From Paraburkholderia fynbosensis (GTDB taxonomy: Bacteria; Pseudomonadota; Gammaproteobacteria; Burkholderiales; Burkholderiaceae), in assembly GCF_902859935.1 (NCBI RefSeq), contig NZ_CADIKI010000002.1, forward strand, positions 496,001 to 560,000: a stretch of 64,000 nt of DNA. Reading direction: 5' to 3'. The notes beneath the pieces were generated by a model. The model had not been told where the DNA came from. It searched no databases and saw nothing but the letters and a program-made list of their open reading frames with translations. Shown here one piece after another: positions 1-9,524 of this stretch (positions are counted from its first letter, which is position 1; every line of letters begins with the position of its first letter). The translations under genes and the position numbers were made by a program.

Positions 1-1
1 G

Positions 2-1234
2 TGGGGCGCTTTGGTCGGCGACGCGACGATGCTTGCGAGCGTGCCGCATCATCACATCTACGGTTTGCTGTTTCGCGTGCTCTGGCCGCTGGCGGCCGGC
101 CGCGCGTTCGACCGGGCGATCAGCCTCGAGCCGCTGCATTTGCAGAGCCGCATCGAGCAATGCGGTGCAACCGTGGTCGTCTCGACGCCCGCGCAGTTGT
201 CGCGTTGGCCCGCGTTGCCCGGCTTCGCGTCGTTGCTGCCGGCCCCGCGCGCCTTCTTTTCGTCGGGCGGCCCGCTCGCGCTCGATGCCGCGCAGCCCTA
301 CGCTGCGGCTTACGGCGCCGCGCCGCTCGAAATCTACGGCAGCACGGAGACGGGCGGCATCGCGTGGCGGCGTCAGGATCGGACCGATGCGTGGCAACCG
401 GTGAGCGGCATCGAAATTCGCCGCGATGAAGATGGCGCGTTGAACGTGCGCTCGCCGCATCTCGGTCACTCTGGCTGGCACCGCACCGACGATCAGATCG
501 CCTGCGACGAGCATGGCCGCTTCCGTCTGCTGGGCCGGCTCGACCGTGTGCTGAAGCTGGACGGCAAACGCGTGTCGCTGCCCGAGCTGGAAGCGCGTCT
601 CGCGCTGCATCCGTATGTCGCGCAAGCGGCGCTCGTGCCGCTCGCCGGCGCGTCGCGCGAACGCGTCGGCGCGCTGGTCGCACTGACCGAAGCGGGCAGC
701 GTGGCCTTGCGCGACGAAGGCCGCGTGCTGCTCGCGCGAACCTTGCGCCGGCATCTCGCCGGTTATGTCGACGTGGTGGTGCTGCCGCGTCATTGGCGTT
801 TCCGGCTGAGCTTGCCGTTCGACGCGCGCGGCAAGCTGCCGGTCAGCGCGGTGGCGGCCGCTTTCGGCGCGCGCGCCGAAGGTATGGAAGTGCTGGCCGA
901 AGCGCTGACCCGGGCACACAGCGGCGACACGCTGCACTACGAACTGCGCGTGCCGCCCACGCTCGTGTATTTCGCCGGCCATTTCCCGGGGCTGCCGATT
1001 CTGCCCGGCGTGGTTCAGGTCGACTGGGCGGTTCGCCTTGCCGCCGATCATCTGCCGGCCGTGCGCGCGGTGGCGTCGATCGATCGGCTCAAGTTCATGG
1101 CGCCGGTTTCGCCGGGCGCGGTGCTCAAGCTCACGCTGGCCCACGACGCCGCACGCCGGCGCGTGCAGTTCGCGTACCGGCTGGAGGGCCGTGAATGCGC
1201 GTCGGGCGTGATCGTCTATCGGGAGCCCGGGTGA
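2..1234 (+). CDS. AMP-ligase / ApeI-type dehydratase fusion, 5' truncated
   Basis: The frame is open to the window edge, so the N-terminus is missing. The visible part holds the end of an ANL acyl/aryl-adenylating domain, with the P-loop-adjacent motif EIYGSTETGG and a C-terminal lid region DRVLKLDGKRVSLPELE. It continues directly into a hotdog domain with HFPGLPILPGVVQ, the signature of FabA/ApeI-like 3-hydroxyacyl-ACP dehydratases. In E. coli-type aryl polyene clusters these are separate proteins (ApeH and ApeI); here they are one chain. The likely role is activating the aryl starter acid and dehydrating the growing polyene. The stop overlaps the next start by one base (TGATG). Confidence 0.88.
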   Translation, partial: WGALVGDATMLASVPHHHIYGLLFRVLWPLAAGRAFDRAISLEPLHLQSRIEQCGATVVVSTPAQLSRWPALPGFASLLPAPRAFFSSGGPLALDAAQPYAAAYGAAPLEIYGSTETGGIAWRRQDRTDAWQPVSGIEIRRDEDGALNVRSPHLGHSGWHRTDDQIACDEHGRFRLLGRLDRVLKLDGKRVSLPELEARLALHPYVAQAALVPLAGASRERVGALVALTEAGSVALRDEGRVLLARTLRRHLAGYVDVVVLPRHWRFRLSLPFDARGKLPVSAVAAAFGARAEGMEVLAEALTRAHSGDTLHYELRVPPTLVYFAGHFPGLPILPGVVQVDWAVRLAADHLPAVRAVASIDRLKFMAPVSPGAVLKLTLAHDAARRRVQFAYRLEGRECASGVIVYREPG

Positions 1235-2976
1235 TGAAGTTCGCTCCCTGCATCGTCATTCCGATCTACAACCACAAGGACGCGATCGGCGCGAGCGTCG
1301 CGCATCTCGCGGTGCATCGCCTGCCGATCTTCGTCGTCGACGACGGCAGCGACGACGCGACGCAGCAGGTGCTCGCCGCGCTTGCGCAGCATTACGCGGG
1401 GCAACTCACGCTGTTGCGGCTGCCCGTCAACGGCGGCAAGGGCGCGGCGGTGATGGCGGGGCTGCGCGCCGCGCGCGAGGCAGGCTACACGCACGCATTG
1501 CAGATCGACGCCGACGGCCAGCACGACGCGACCGACGTGCCGCGTTTCATCGACGCCGCGCGCGCCGAGCCTCGCGCGGTGATTCTCGGTCGCCCGGTCT
1601 ACGACGAGAGCGTGCCGAAAGCGCGCCTTTATGGCCGCTATCTGACGCACGTGTGGGTGTGGATCGAAACGCTGTCGCTGACGATCCGCGACTCGATGTG
1701 CGGCTTCCGCCTTTATCCGCTGGCGCTCGCATGCGAGCTGATCGACAGTGTGCCGTTGCCCACGCGCATGGACTTCGACATCGAGATCCTCGTGCGCCTG
1801 CATTGGCGGCGCGCGGCGTTCCGCTCGATTCCGACGCGCGTCACCTATGCCGCCGACGGCGTGTCGCATTTCGACGTGCTGTGGGACAACGTGCGCATCA
1901 GCCGCAGCCACACGCGGCTCGTGTTCGGCATGCTGTGGCGTCTGCCGATGCTGCTCGCGCACAAGCTGATGCCGCGCCGCGCCGCGCCCCTGGATGCACC
2001 GCACGAAGCACAACAACGCGATGAACCGGATGACGAGGCCTGGTGGCGGATCGCCGAACGCGGCAGCCACCTCGGCATGGCCTTGCTCGCGCTCAGTTGC
2101 AAGCTGTTCGGCCGCCGTTTCACCGGGCTCTGGCTGCATCCGGTCGTCGCGTACTTCCTGCTGACGGGACGCGCCGCGCGCGAGGCGTCGGGCACATACT
2201 TCAGGCATCTCGGCGCGGCCGCGCCGCAAGACGAAACGCCGCGCCCGGGGTGGTTGTCCGCGTATCGTCACATGCTGGCGTTCGCGCAGTCGGGTTTCGA
2301 CAAACTCGCCGCGTGGTCCGGCCGCTTCGACGACTCGGACGTGACGTTCGAAGATCGTTCGGCGTTCGAAGCATTATTGGCGAGCGGCAAGGGCGCACTC
2401 GTCATCGGCGCGCATCTCGGCAACCTGGAGATGACCCGCGCGCTCGCCGCACACGGTGCTCACGCGAAGGTCACCGCCGTGGTCTACACGGAGCACGCGC
2501 GCCGCTTCAACAGCGTGCTGGCGTCGGCCAATAGCGAGTTCTCGCGGCATCTGCTCGAAGTCCGCGACTTCGGACCCGAGACCGCGATGCTGATGCAGCA
2601 GCGCATCGATGCCGGCGAGCTGCTGGTGATCGTCGGCGACCGTGTGCCCGCGCACGAAGCGGGCCGTACCACCGATGCGCGGTTTCTCGGCGCGAGCGCG
2701 CCGTTCGCGCAAGGTCCGTATGTGCTCGCGCACGCGCTCGGCTGCCCGGTCTACCTGTTCTTCTGCCTGAAAGAGCACGACGGTTATCGTCTGTATTTCG
2801 AGCCGTTCGCCGAACGCATCGAATTGCCGCGCCGCGAACGCGCGCAGCATCTCGCCACGTGGGCGCAGCGTTACGCGGCACGTCTCGAACACTATTGCCG
2901 CAAGGCTCCCTATCAATGGTTCAACTTCTTCGATTTCTGGGCCAGCCCCAAGCGAGGCGCGAATGGCCGAACATGA
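1234..2976 (+). CDS. Glycosyltransferase family 2 / LpxL-like acyltransferase fusion
   Basis: Bifunctional 580-residue protein. Residues 1-235 form a GT-A glycosyltransferase: CIVIPIYNHKD at the N-terminus, FVVDDGSDD for nucleotide binding and QIDADGQHD as the metal-binding DxD-like motif. After a linker, residues of about 340-575 resemble lipid A late acyltransferases, with GAHLGNLE (H-x4-E, near residue 391) and a later GDRVP motif. It corresponds to the ApeJ-type protein of aryl polyene clusters, thought to link the polyene to a glycolipid anchor. I chose the ATG at 1234, which overlaps the upstream stop, over an earlier in-frame ATG at 1195. Confidence 0.88.
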   Translation: MKFAPCIVIPIYNHKDAIGASVAHLAVHRLPIFVVDDGSDDATQQVLAALAQHYAGQLTLLRLPVNGGKGAAVMAGLRAAREAGYTHALQIDADGQHDATDVPRFIDAARAEPRAVILGRPVYDESVPKARLYGRYLTHVWVWIETLSLTIRDSMCGFRLYPLALACELIDSVPLPTRMDFDIEILVRLHWRRAAFRSIPTRVTYAADGVSHFDVLWDNVRISRSHTRLVFGMLWRLPMLLAHKLMPRRAAPLDAPHEAQQRDEPDDEAWWRIAERGSHLGMALLALSCKLFGRRFTGLWLHPVVAYFLLTGRAAREASGTYFRHLGAAAPQDETPRPGWLSAYRHMLAFAQSGFDKLAAWSGRFDDSDVTFEDRSAFEALLASGKGALVIGAHLGNLEMTRALAAHGAHAKVTAVVYTEHARRFNSVLASANSEFSRHLLEVRDFGPETAMLMQQRIDAGELLVIVGDRVPAHEAGRTTDARFLGASAPFAQGPYVLAHALGCPVYLFFCLKEHDGYRLYFEPFAERIELPRRERAQHLATWAQRYAARLEHYCRKAPYQWFNFFDFWASPKRGANGRT

Positions 2977-4567
2977 TCTGAGCGAAGCCGGCACGAATAC
3001 GCAAGCCGGCGTGAATCGACACGCAGCGGCGGTCGTGATCGGCGCGCGCAAACTGACGATCGAAGAGGTCGTCGCGATTGCGCGGCAGCGCGCACCGGTC
3101 GCGCTGAGCGCGGACCCGGCATGGCGCGCGCGTATCCAGCGCGGCGCGGAGTTTCTGCGCCGCCATCTGGCCGCGGGCGCGACCGTCTACGGCGTGAACA
3201 CCGGTTACGGCGACGCCTGCGTGGTCGATGTGCCGATGGAACTGGTCGAAGCGTTGCCGCTGCAACTGATGCGTTATCACGGCTGCGGTATGGGCCAGTA
3301 TCTCGACGACGCACAAACGCTCGCGGTGATCGCCGCGCGCCTGAACTCGCTCGCGTATGGTTTTTCCGGCGTACGTCCGGTGTTGCTCGAACGCCTTGCC
3401 GATCTGATCAATCATCGCGTGTTGCCGCGCATTCCGGCCGAAGGCTCGGTCGGCGCGAGCGGCGATCTGACACCGCTGTCGTATGTGGCGGCGGCACTTG
3501 CCGGCGAACGCGACGTGCAGTTCGACGGCGCGCTGCGCGATGCGCGTGACGTATGGACCGAACTCGGCCTCGCGCCGCTCACGCTCGCACCGAAAGAAGG
3601 CCTCGCGCTGATGAACGGCACGGCGGTGATGACAGGCCTCGCCTGTCTCGCGTTTGCCCGCGCAAATCATCTGACGCGGCTCGTCGCGCGTTTGACGGCG
3701 CTCTCGACCGTCGCGCTCGACGGCCGTGCCGCGCATTTCGACGCGACGCTGTTCGAGGTGAAGCCGCACGCGGGCCAGGCCGAAGCAGCCGCGTGGATTC
3801 GCGACGATCTGAGGGGCCGCGACGATACGCCCGGGCATCGTCTGCAGGACCGGTATTCGATTCGTTGCGCGCCGCACGTGATCGGCGTCGCGCGTGATGC
3901 GCTGACGTGGGTGCGCCGCGATGTCGAGAACGAATTGAACAGCGCCAACGACAATCCGCTGATCGATCCCGACAACGGGCGCGTGCTGCACGGCGGCAAC
4001 TTCTACGGCGGGCATATCGCGTTCGCGATGGATGCGCTGAAGGTCGCGATCGCCAATCTGGCCGATCTGATGGACCGGCAACTCGCGCTGCTGGTCGACG
4101 TCAATTTCAACAACGGCTTGCCGCGCAATCTGTCGGGCGCCGAGGCCGCGCGCGCCGCGATCAATCACGGCTTCAAGGCCGTGCAGATTTCGTCGTCGGC
4201 ATGGACTGCGGAAGCGTTGAAGAACACGATGCCCGCGAGCGTCTTTTCGCGCTCGACCGAGTCGCACAATCAGGACAAGGTCAGCATGGGCACGATCGCC
4301 GCACGCGACTGCTTACGCGTGCTGGAGTTGACCGAACAGGTGGCCGCCGCGCATACGCTCGCGACGGTGCAGGCCGCGCGGCTGCGGTTGCGGACCGACG
4401 GCACGACGCCGGTGCCGGCGCCGCTGCGGCGGTTTATCGACGAGGTGGGCGCGGTGTCGCCGTTCGTCGCCGAGGACCGGGCGCTGGAGAGCGAGCTGCG
4501 CGCATTGACCGCGCGCATCGCCGCCGGCGATCTGCTCGACGGCTATGGTCAGGGAGCGAACGCATGA
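2963..4567 (+). CDS. Aromatic amino acid ammonia-lyase (HAL/TAL family)
   Basis: 534 residues, the usual size of the histidine/tyrosine ammonia-lyase family. The MIO prosthetic group would form from Ala165-Ser166-Gly167 in GSVGASGDLTPLSYV. GNFYGGHIAF and FSRSTESHNQDKVSMG are further family motifs. At the substrate-selectivity position, where histidases have Ser-His, this protein has Tyr105-His106 (LMRYHGCG). With its place in an aryl polyene operon, the likely reaction is deamination of an aromatic amino acid, probably tyrosine, to give a cinnamate-type starter rather than histidine catabolism; no other hut gene is nearby. It overlaps the upstream gene by 14 bases. Confidence 0.9.
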   Translation: MAEHDLSEAGTNTQAGVNRHAAAVVIGARKLTIEEVVAIARQRAPVALSADPAWRARIQRGAEFLRRHLAAGATVYGVNTGYGDACVVDVPMELVEALPLQLMRYHGCGMGQYLDDAQTLAVIAARLNSLAYGFSGVRPVLLERLADLINHRVLPRIPAEGSVGASGDLTPLSYVAAALAGERDVQFDGALRDARDVWTELGLAPLTLAPKEGLALMNGTAVMTGLACLAFARANHLTRLVARLTALSTVALDGRAAHFDATLFEVKPHAGQAEAAAWIRDDLRGRDDTPGHRLQDRYSIRCAPHVIGVARDALTWVRRDVENELNSANDNPLIDPDNGRVLHGGNFYGGHIAFAMDALKVAIANLADLMDRQLALLVDVNFNNGLPRNLSGAEAARAAINHGFKAVQISSSAWTAEALKNTMPASVFSRSTESHNQDKVSMGTIAARDCLRVLELTEQVAAAHTLATVQAARLRLRTDGTTPVPAPLRRFIDEVGAVSPFVAEDRALESELRALTARIAAGDLLDGYGQGANA

Positions 4568-4995
4568 GCGGAACGCCCAAAGTGCTGAGCGCGAGCGCGA
4601 CGGTCGAAGTGGCGTTTCACGACGTCGACGCGATGAACGTGTGCTGGCACGGCAACTATCTGAAGTACTTCGAGATCGGCCGTGCAGCGCTGCTGCGCGC
4701 GTTCGACTACGACTACCGTGAAATGCAGGCGTCGGGCTATCTATGGCCGATCGTCGAGGCGCATCTGAAGTACGTGCGCCCGGCCGTCTACGGTCAGAAG
4801 CTCGATGTGCGCACGCAACTGCTCGAACACGAAAACCGTCTGAAAATAGGCTATGAAATTGTCGATTGCGAATCCGGTACGCGACTGACGAAGGGCTATA
4901 CGATCCAGGTCGCGGTCGATGCCGCGACCCAGGAGTTGCAGTTCGTCTCGCCACCAGTCGTGTTCGACAAGCTGGAGCGAGTATGGGGACGATGA
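4564..4995 (+). CDS. Hotdog acyl thioesterase (4-hydroxybenzoyl-CoA thioesterase family)
   Basis: 143 residues, single hotdog fold. FHDVDAMNVCWHGNYLKYFE matches the family active-site helix, with the aspartate of FHDVD at the catalytic position. It corresponds to ApeK of aryl polyene clusters, where it would free stalled or finished acyl chains from carrier proteins. The start overlaps the ammonia-lyase stop in an ATGA junction. Confidence 0.87.
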   Translation: MSGTPKVLSASATVEVAFHDVDAMNVCWHGNYLKYFEIGRAALLRAFDYDYREMQASGYLWPIVEAHLKYVRPAVYGQKLDVRTQLLEHENRLKIGYEIVDCESGTRLTKGYTIQVAVDAATQELQFVSPPVVFDKLERVWGR

Positions 4996-5672
4996 CATTG
5001 CGTGCGCTGATGGTGAGCGTGTCGAGCCTGATCGGCGTGGTTGGCGTGATGGCGTGGCCGGCACCAGCCGTGAGCGCAACGGCGGCACCGGCGGCAGCCA
5101 CCGCACCCGCTGGCAACCCCGCGCTCGTTTCGCAGATCGCCGCGCACCTCGCCGAGGCCAAGGGGGTGCGCGCGCAGTTCACGCAGACGCAGACCCTGGC
5201 CGCAATGAAACAGCCGCTCGTCAGCAACGGCACGCTGCTGTTCCTGCGCGAGCGCGGCGTGCTCTGGCGGATCGACACGCCGTATCAAGCCGCCTATGTG
5301 ATCACCGACGCGGGCGTCGTGCAGATCGACGCCACCGGTCGGCGCGTGAACGCCCACGGCGCGCAAGGCACGCGCGGCGTCGCGCAGGTCTCGAAGATGA
5401 TGCGCGCAATGCTCGGCGGTGACTTGTCGGCGCTGTACTCGCAATTCGACGTGCAGGCCGAAGGCAGCACCGCGCAATGGCGCATGCAGCTGACGCCGAA
5501 TCAGCCGCAGATCGCGCAATCGATCAAGCGTCTGGAAATGGAGGGCGGCGACTATCTGCAAAGCTTGCGCATCACGCTGGCGAACGGCGATGTGACGAAG
5601 CTAGAGTTCACCAGGAGTACGGCGGTGAGCGAACCGACGGCGGCTGAAGGTAGCCTGCTCGGAGCGCCGTAA
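4992..5672 (+). CDS. LolA-like outer membrane lipid carrier
   Basis: 226-residue exported protein. A hydrophobic N-terminal segment ends near AVSA, followed by the LolA-type pattern QFTQTQTL...GTLLFLRERGVLWRIDTPYQAAYVIT. LolA-like proteins are periplasmic carriers with a half-barrel that shields lipid tails; in aryl polyene clusters this is the ApeL-type protein, presumed to move the polyene lipid to the outer membrane. ATG 4992 gives the same ATGA coupling as its neighbours; ATG 4983, three codons upstream, is also possible. Confidence 0.82.
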   Translation: MTLRALMVSVSSLIGVVGVMAWPAPAVSATAAPAAATAPAGNPALVSQIAAHLAEAKGVRAQFTQTQTLAAMKQPLVSNGTLLFLRERGVLWRIDTPYQAAYVITDAGVVQIDATGRRVNAHGAQGTRGVAQVSKMMRAMLGGDLSALYSQFDVQAEGSTAQWRMQLTPNQPQIAQSIKRLEMEGGDYLQSLRITLANGDVTKLEFTRSTAVSEPTAAEGSLLGAP

Positions 5673-8338
5673 TGAATATACGGGACGTGCGACACATGCC
5701 GCGACAGCGGTCGGCGAAACAGACGTGGGGCGTGCGCGCCGCGTGGCTGCTGCTCGCGCTGATCGCGGCGCTGTATTGCGCGTGGCGCTTCGCGGGGCCG
5801 TCGCCGTTGCAGACCAATCTGCTCGCGCTTCTGCCCGCCACCGAGGCGGACCCGGTCGCCGAAAAAGCGGTCGACACGCTGGCGAGCGCGCTCGGCGACC
5901 GCACCGTGCTGCTCGTCACGAGCAACGACGGCGCGCACGCGAAAGCGGCGGCGAGGCAGCTTGGCGCGGCGTTGCAAAAGAGCGGGGCGTTCGGCTCGGT
6001 GACGGCGGAGTTGCCGCCGTTCGATCTCGCGCAGATTGCTGCGTTGTACATGCCATATCGCTTTGGCTTGTTGACGGCGGCCGATCGCGCGGCGCTGGCG
6101 GGAGGGGCGGCCTCGGAAAAGGCAGCGCCCCAAGCCAACTCGACCCTGCGCGGCACCCTCGCCCAACGCATCTACAGCCCATTACACGGCGGCCTGACCA
6201 CGTCGCTCGCCGACGATCCGTTCGGCTGGCTCGAACGCTGGCTTAGCGGCCTGCCGCTCGCGACGTCGAACCTCGACATCGAAGACAACCTGCTGGTGGC
6301 GCATCGCGGGGCCGCGACCAGCGTGCTGATCGTCGCGACATTGCGGGGCTCCGCGTACGAAACCCAAACGCAGCGCGCGGTGCACGCGGCGCTCGTCCAA
6401 GGCGAAAGCGCGTTGCGGCAGACGTTCCCCGATGTGTCGGTAGCGCGCACCGGCGCGGTGTTCTACGCGGAGTCGGCGCGCAGCGCGTCCGAGCGCGAAG
6501 TGCATCTGATCGGCGTCGCGTCGCTGTGCGGGATCGCGCTGCTGATGATGTGGGTGTTCCGCTCGCCGCGCCTGTTGCTGCTCGGCTTCGTGTCGACGGC
6601 GCTCGGCATCGTCTGCGCGCTCGCGGCCACGCTGCTGGTATTCGGCCAACTGCATCTGCTGACGCTGGTGTTCGGCGCGAGTCTGATCGGCGAGGCCGTC
6701 GATTATTCGATCCAGTACTTCGTCGTGTATCTCGGCGCGCAGCGCGACTGGGACGCACGGCGCGGCGCGCGCACGGTGCGGCCCGCGCTGACGGTCGCGT
6801 TGCTGACGAGCCTGCTCGGCTACGCGATCCTGCTGTGGGTGCCGTTCCCCGCGCTCAAGCAGATCGCGTGCTTCGCGATGGTCGGCATCGCGACCGCATT
6901 CGCGTCCGTGCTGTCGCTATTGCCCACGCTGCTGACCCGCGCGCCGAAGCGCAGCCCGCAACGCGTGTTCGCGGGTGCCGCACGTTTGCTGACGCTCTGG
7001 CATCGCGCGATGGGCGGACGGCGCGCATGGGGTGTGGCCGTGTTGTTGCTGATCGCCGCGATTCCCGGCTGGCTGCGCCTGACCAGCGACGATGATATCC
7101 ATCTGCTGATCCAGCGCGACCCGTCGCTCGTCGCGCAGGAGAACAAGGTGCGCGATGCGGTGGGCGTCGATAACAGCGCGCAGTTTTTCGTCGTGCGCGG
7201 CGCGACGCCGGAAGTCGTGCTGCAACGCGCCGAAGCGCTGGGCGCGAAACTGGACGGCTTGGACGGTACGCCGAACCAGGTCGGCGGTTATGAGTCGGTG
7301 GCGCAATTCGTGCCGTCGGCACAGCGGCAGAACGACGACCGCGCGTTGCTCGCGCAGCATGTGTTCAACGATCCCGCTGCGTTGCGCGCGACGCTGCTGC
7401 AAGCGGGCTTCAAGGACGAAGTCGCCGATGCCTGGCTCGCCGCTTACGCGAAGCCACCAGCGCCGCTCACCGTCGAGCGCTGGCTGGCCGCGCCGTGGTC
7501 GCAACCATACCGGCATTTGTGGCTCGGCGAAGTCGACCCGGCCGCGAAAACCTATGCGGCCGTCGTGATCCCGCAAGGCGTGACACCGCACAACGCGCCC
7601 GCACTGAATGCGCTCGCGCAAAGCGTGCCGGGCGTCGCGTTCGTCGACAAGGCCGCGAGCGTGTCGAAACTGTTCGGCGCGTATCGTGTCGACAGCGGCT
7701 GGTGGCTCGGCGGGGCGCTTGCACTCGTGCTCGTATTGCTGATCGTGCGATACGCGCCGAAGAAAGCCTCTTTCGGTAGCGCTTCGAATGAAGCCGCCTT
7801 GGGGCACACGCCGCAGAAAAACGTGTTGCAAAACGCCTCAGAGCAAGACCTCTCCTGGGCCGCGCAACCCGACGCGCGGCTCGCGCCCACGCAACGTGAA
7901 GCCTCTTCGGTGGACGCCCGGAACACGGCCTCTGCGTCCGACGCTCGGCAAACGGTCTCCCCGGCAGCCGGCCTGCGCGGCGGCATCGCCACCACGTTGC
8001 CGGTGGCGCTCGCAGTCGGCGTGACGCTCGCGGTGTTCGGCTACGCGGGCGTACCGCTCAACCTGTTCAACTGGCTCGCGTTGATGCTGGTACTCGGCGT
8101 CGGCGCAAACTATGCGGTGTTCCTGCGCGAAGGCTGCCTGCGCGCGCACGCGGATCTCGGCGCGGTGTGGACCGGCGTGCTGCTGTCGGCGGCCACCACG
8201 CTGTTGTCGTTCGGCATGCTCGGCATGAGCGAGATGCCCGCGCTGAAGAGCTTCGGCGCGACGCTCGCGCTCGGCATCGCGGTCTCGGTGCTGCTCGCGC
8301 CGATCGGCATGCCATCGGAATCGAGGAGGGTGGCATGA
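5672..8338 (+). CDS. MMPL/RND-type exporter of the aryl polyene cluster
   Basis: 888 residues with two halves, each a transmembrane segment followed by a large periplasmic domain and then a helix bundle (segments near residues 20-40, 275-410, 455-475, 680-700, 775-880). FGASLIGEAVDYSIQYF lies in the first bundle and VLGVGANYAVFLREG in the second, the typical MMPL positions. It corresponds to ApeM and would flip or export the polyene lipid together with the LolA-like protein. An insertion of about 75 residues rich in Ala, Ser, Gln and Asn sits between the first two helices of the second bundle (codons at about 7750-7975). The start overlaps the upstream stop. Confidence 0.87.
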   Translation: MNIRDVRHMPRQRSAKQTWGVRAAWLLLALIAALYCAWRFAGPSPLQTNLLALLPATEADPVAEKAVDTLASALGDRTVLLVTSNDGAHAKAAARQLGAALQKSGAFGSVTAELPPFDLAQIAALYMPYRFGLLTAADRAALAGGAASEKAAPQANSTLRGTLAQRIYSPLHGGLTTSLADDPFGWLERWLSGLPLATSNLDIEDNLLVAHRGAATSVLIVATLRGSAYETQTQRAVHAALVQGESALRQTFPDVSVARTGAVFYAESARSASEREVHLIGVASLCGIALLMMWVFRSPRLLLLGFVSTALGIVCALAATLLVFGQLHLLTLVFGASLIGEAVDYSIQYFVVYLGAQRDWDARRGARTVRPALTVALLTSLLGYAILLWVPFPALKQIACFAMVGIATAFASVLSLLPTLLTRAPKRSPQRVFAGAARLLTLWHRAMGGRRAWGVAVLLLIAAIPGWLRLTSDDDIHLLIQRDPSLVAQENKVRDAVGVDNSAQFFVVRGATPEVVLQRAEALGAKLDGLDGTPNQVGGYESVAQFVPSAQRQNDDRALLAQHVFNDPAALRATLLQAGFKDEVADAWLAAYAKPPAPLTVERWLAAPWSQPYRHLWLGEVDPAAKTYAAVVIPQGVTPHNAPALNALAQSVPGVAFVDKAASVSKLFGAYRVDSGWWLGGALALVLVLLIVRYAPKKASFGSASNEAALGHTPQKNVLQNASEQDLSWAAQPDARLAPTQREASSVDARNTASASDARQTVSPAAGLRGGIATTLPVALAVGVTLAVFGYAGVPLNLFNWLALMLVLGVGANYAVFLREGCLRAHADLGAVWTGVLLSAATTLLSFGMLGMSEMPALKSFGATLALGIAVSVLLAPIGMPSESRRVA

Positions 8339-9519
8339 AGACGCCATCGGTTTATTTGCATGCGCTCGGCATGATCAACGCGCTGGGCGGCAACATCGAC
8401 GAGATCGTGCCGGCGCTCGCCGCGACGCGCGCACCTGGCATGGCGAACGTGCATACCGGCATCGGCGACGCGTTTGCCGGCAGCGTGCTGGCGCCGCTGG
8501 ATCTTGCGCCGCCCGCTGCCCTCGTGCGTTACGACTGCCGCAACAACCGTCTGCTGCTGGCCGCACTCGCGCAGATCGCCCCCGCCATCGACGCCGCGCG
8601 CGAACGTTACGGCGCTCACCGGATCGGCGTGGTGCTCGGCACCAGCACGTCGGGCATCGAGGCGGCCGAAGCCGCGTTCGTCTATCACGCGCAGGCGGGC
8701 CAGTTGCCCGAGAACTTCAACTACCGGCAGATGGAGATCGGCACCGCCGCGCCGTTCGCCGCCGCCGCGCTCGGCGTGCAAGGGCCGGCCTTCACGATTT
8801 CGACCGCGTGCACGTCGAGCGCGAAAGCCTTCGGGTCGGCGCGGCGTTTGCTGCAATTGCAACTGTGCGATGCGGTGGTGGTGGGCGGGGTCGATTCGCT
8901 GTGCGAATTGACCCTGCAGGGTTTCGCGTCGCTCGAATCGACCAGCGGTGTGCGCACCAATCCGATGAGCGTGAACCGTTGCGGGATCAACGTCGGCGAA
9001 GGTGCCGCCGTGTTTTTGATGAGCCGCGACGAAGCGGCGGTGCGTCTCGCGGGCCTCGGCGAATCGAGCGACGCGCATCATATTTCGTCGCCAGACCCGC
9101 AGGGCGCGGGTGCCGAGCTGGCGTTGCGCGAAGCGCTCGCCGATGCGGGCATCGGACCGTTTGCGCTCGACTATGTGAACCTGCACGCCACCGCCACACG
9201 CAAGAACGACGCAATGGAAGCGAAGCTGATGGCGCGCGTGTTTCCCGACGGCGTCGCGACGAGCGGTACCAAGCCCTTGACGGGCCACCAGCTCGGCGCG
9301 GCGGGCGCCACCGAACTCGGCTTCGCGTGGCTCACGCTCGCACGCGAGGACGTGCCACTGCCGCGTCACGTGTGGGACGGCGAGGCCGACCCCGCCTTGC
9401 CGGCGCTCGACCTCGTGGAAAGCGAACGCTTCCTGTCGCGGGGCGCGGGCGCGCAATACGTAATGAGCAATTCGTTTGCGTTTGGCGGCAGCAACGTCAG
9501 CGTGATCCTCGCACGGTGA
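8335..9519 (+). CDS. Beta-ketoacyl-ACP synthase (first ketosynthase, ApeO-like)
   Basis: 394 residues, thiolase fold. All three catalytic residues are visible: Cys159 in STACTSSAK, His in NLHATATRKND and His in LTGHQLGAAG. This makes it an active elongating ketosynthase rather than a chain-length factor. Position before the dehydratase and ketoreductase matches ApeO. The longer frame starting at 8167 lies inside the exporter gene; ATG 8335 has a clear GAGGAGG ribosome binding site and an ATGA overlap, so it is preferred. Confidence 0.9.
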   Translation: MKTPSVYLHALGMINALGGNIDEIVPALAATRAPGMANVHTGIGDAFAGSVLAPLDLAPPAALVRYDCRNNRLLLAALAQIAPAIDAARERYGAHRIGVVLGTSTSGIEAAEAAFVYHAQAGQLPENFNYRQMEIGTAAPFAAAALGVQGPAFTISTACTSSAKAFGSARRLLQLQLCDAVVVGGVDSLCELTLQGFASLESTSGVRTNPMSVNRCGINVGEGAAVFLMSRDEAAVRLAGLGESSDAHHISSPDPQGAGAELALREALADAGIGPFALDYVNLHATATRKNDAMEAKLMARVFPDGVATSGTKPLTGHQLGAAGATELGFAWLTLAREDVPLPRHVWDGEADPALPALDLVESERFLSRGAGAQYVMSNSFAFGGSNVSVILAR

Positions 9520-9524
9520 CGCGC

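Noticed and set aside
2963..4567. Histidine catabolism (hutH)
   Set aside because: No hutU, hutI or hutG is nearby, the selectivity residues differ, and the gene overlaps aryl polyene genes on both sides.
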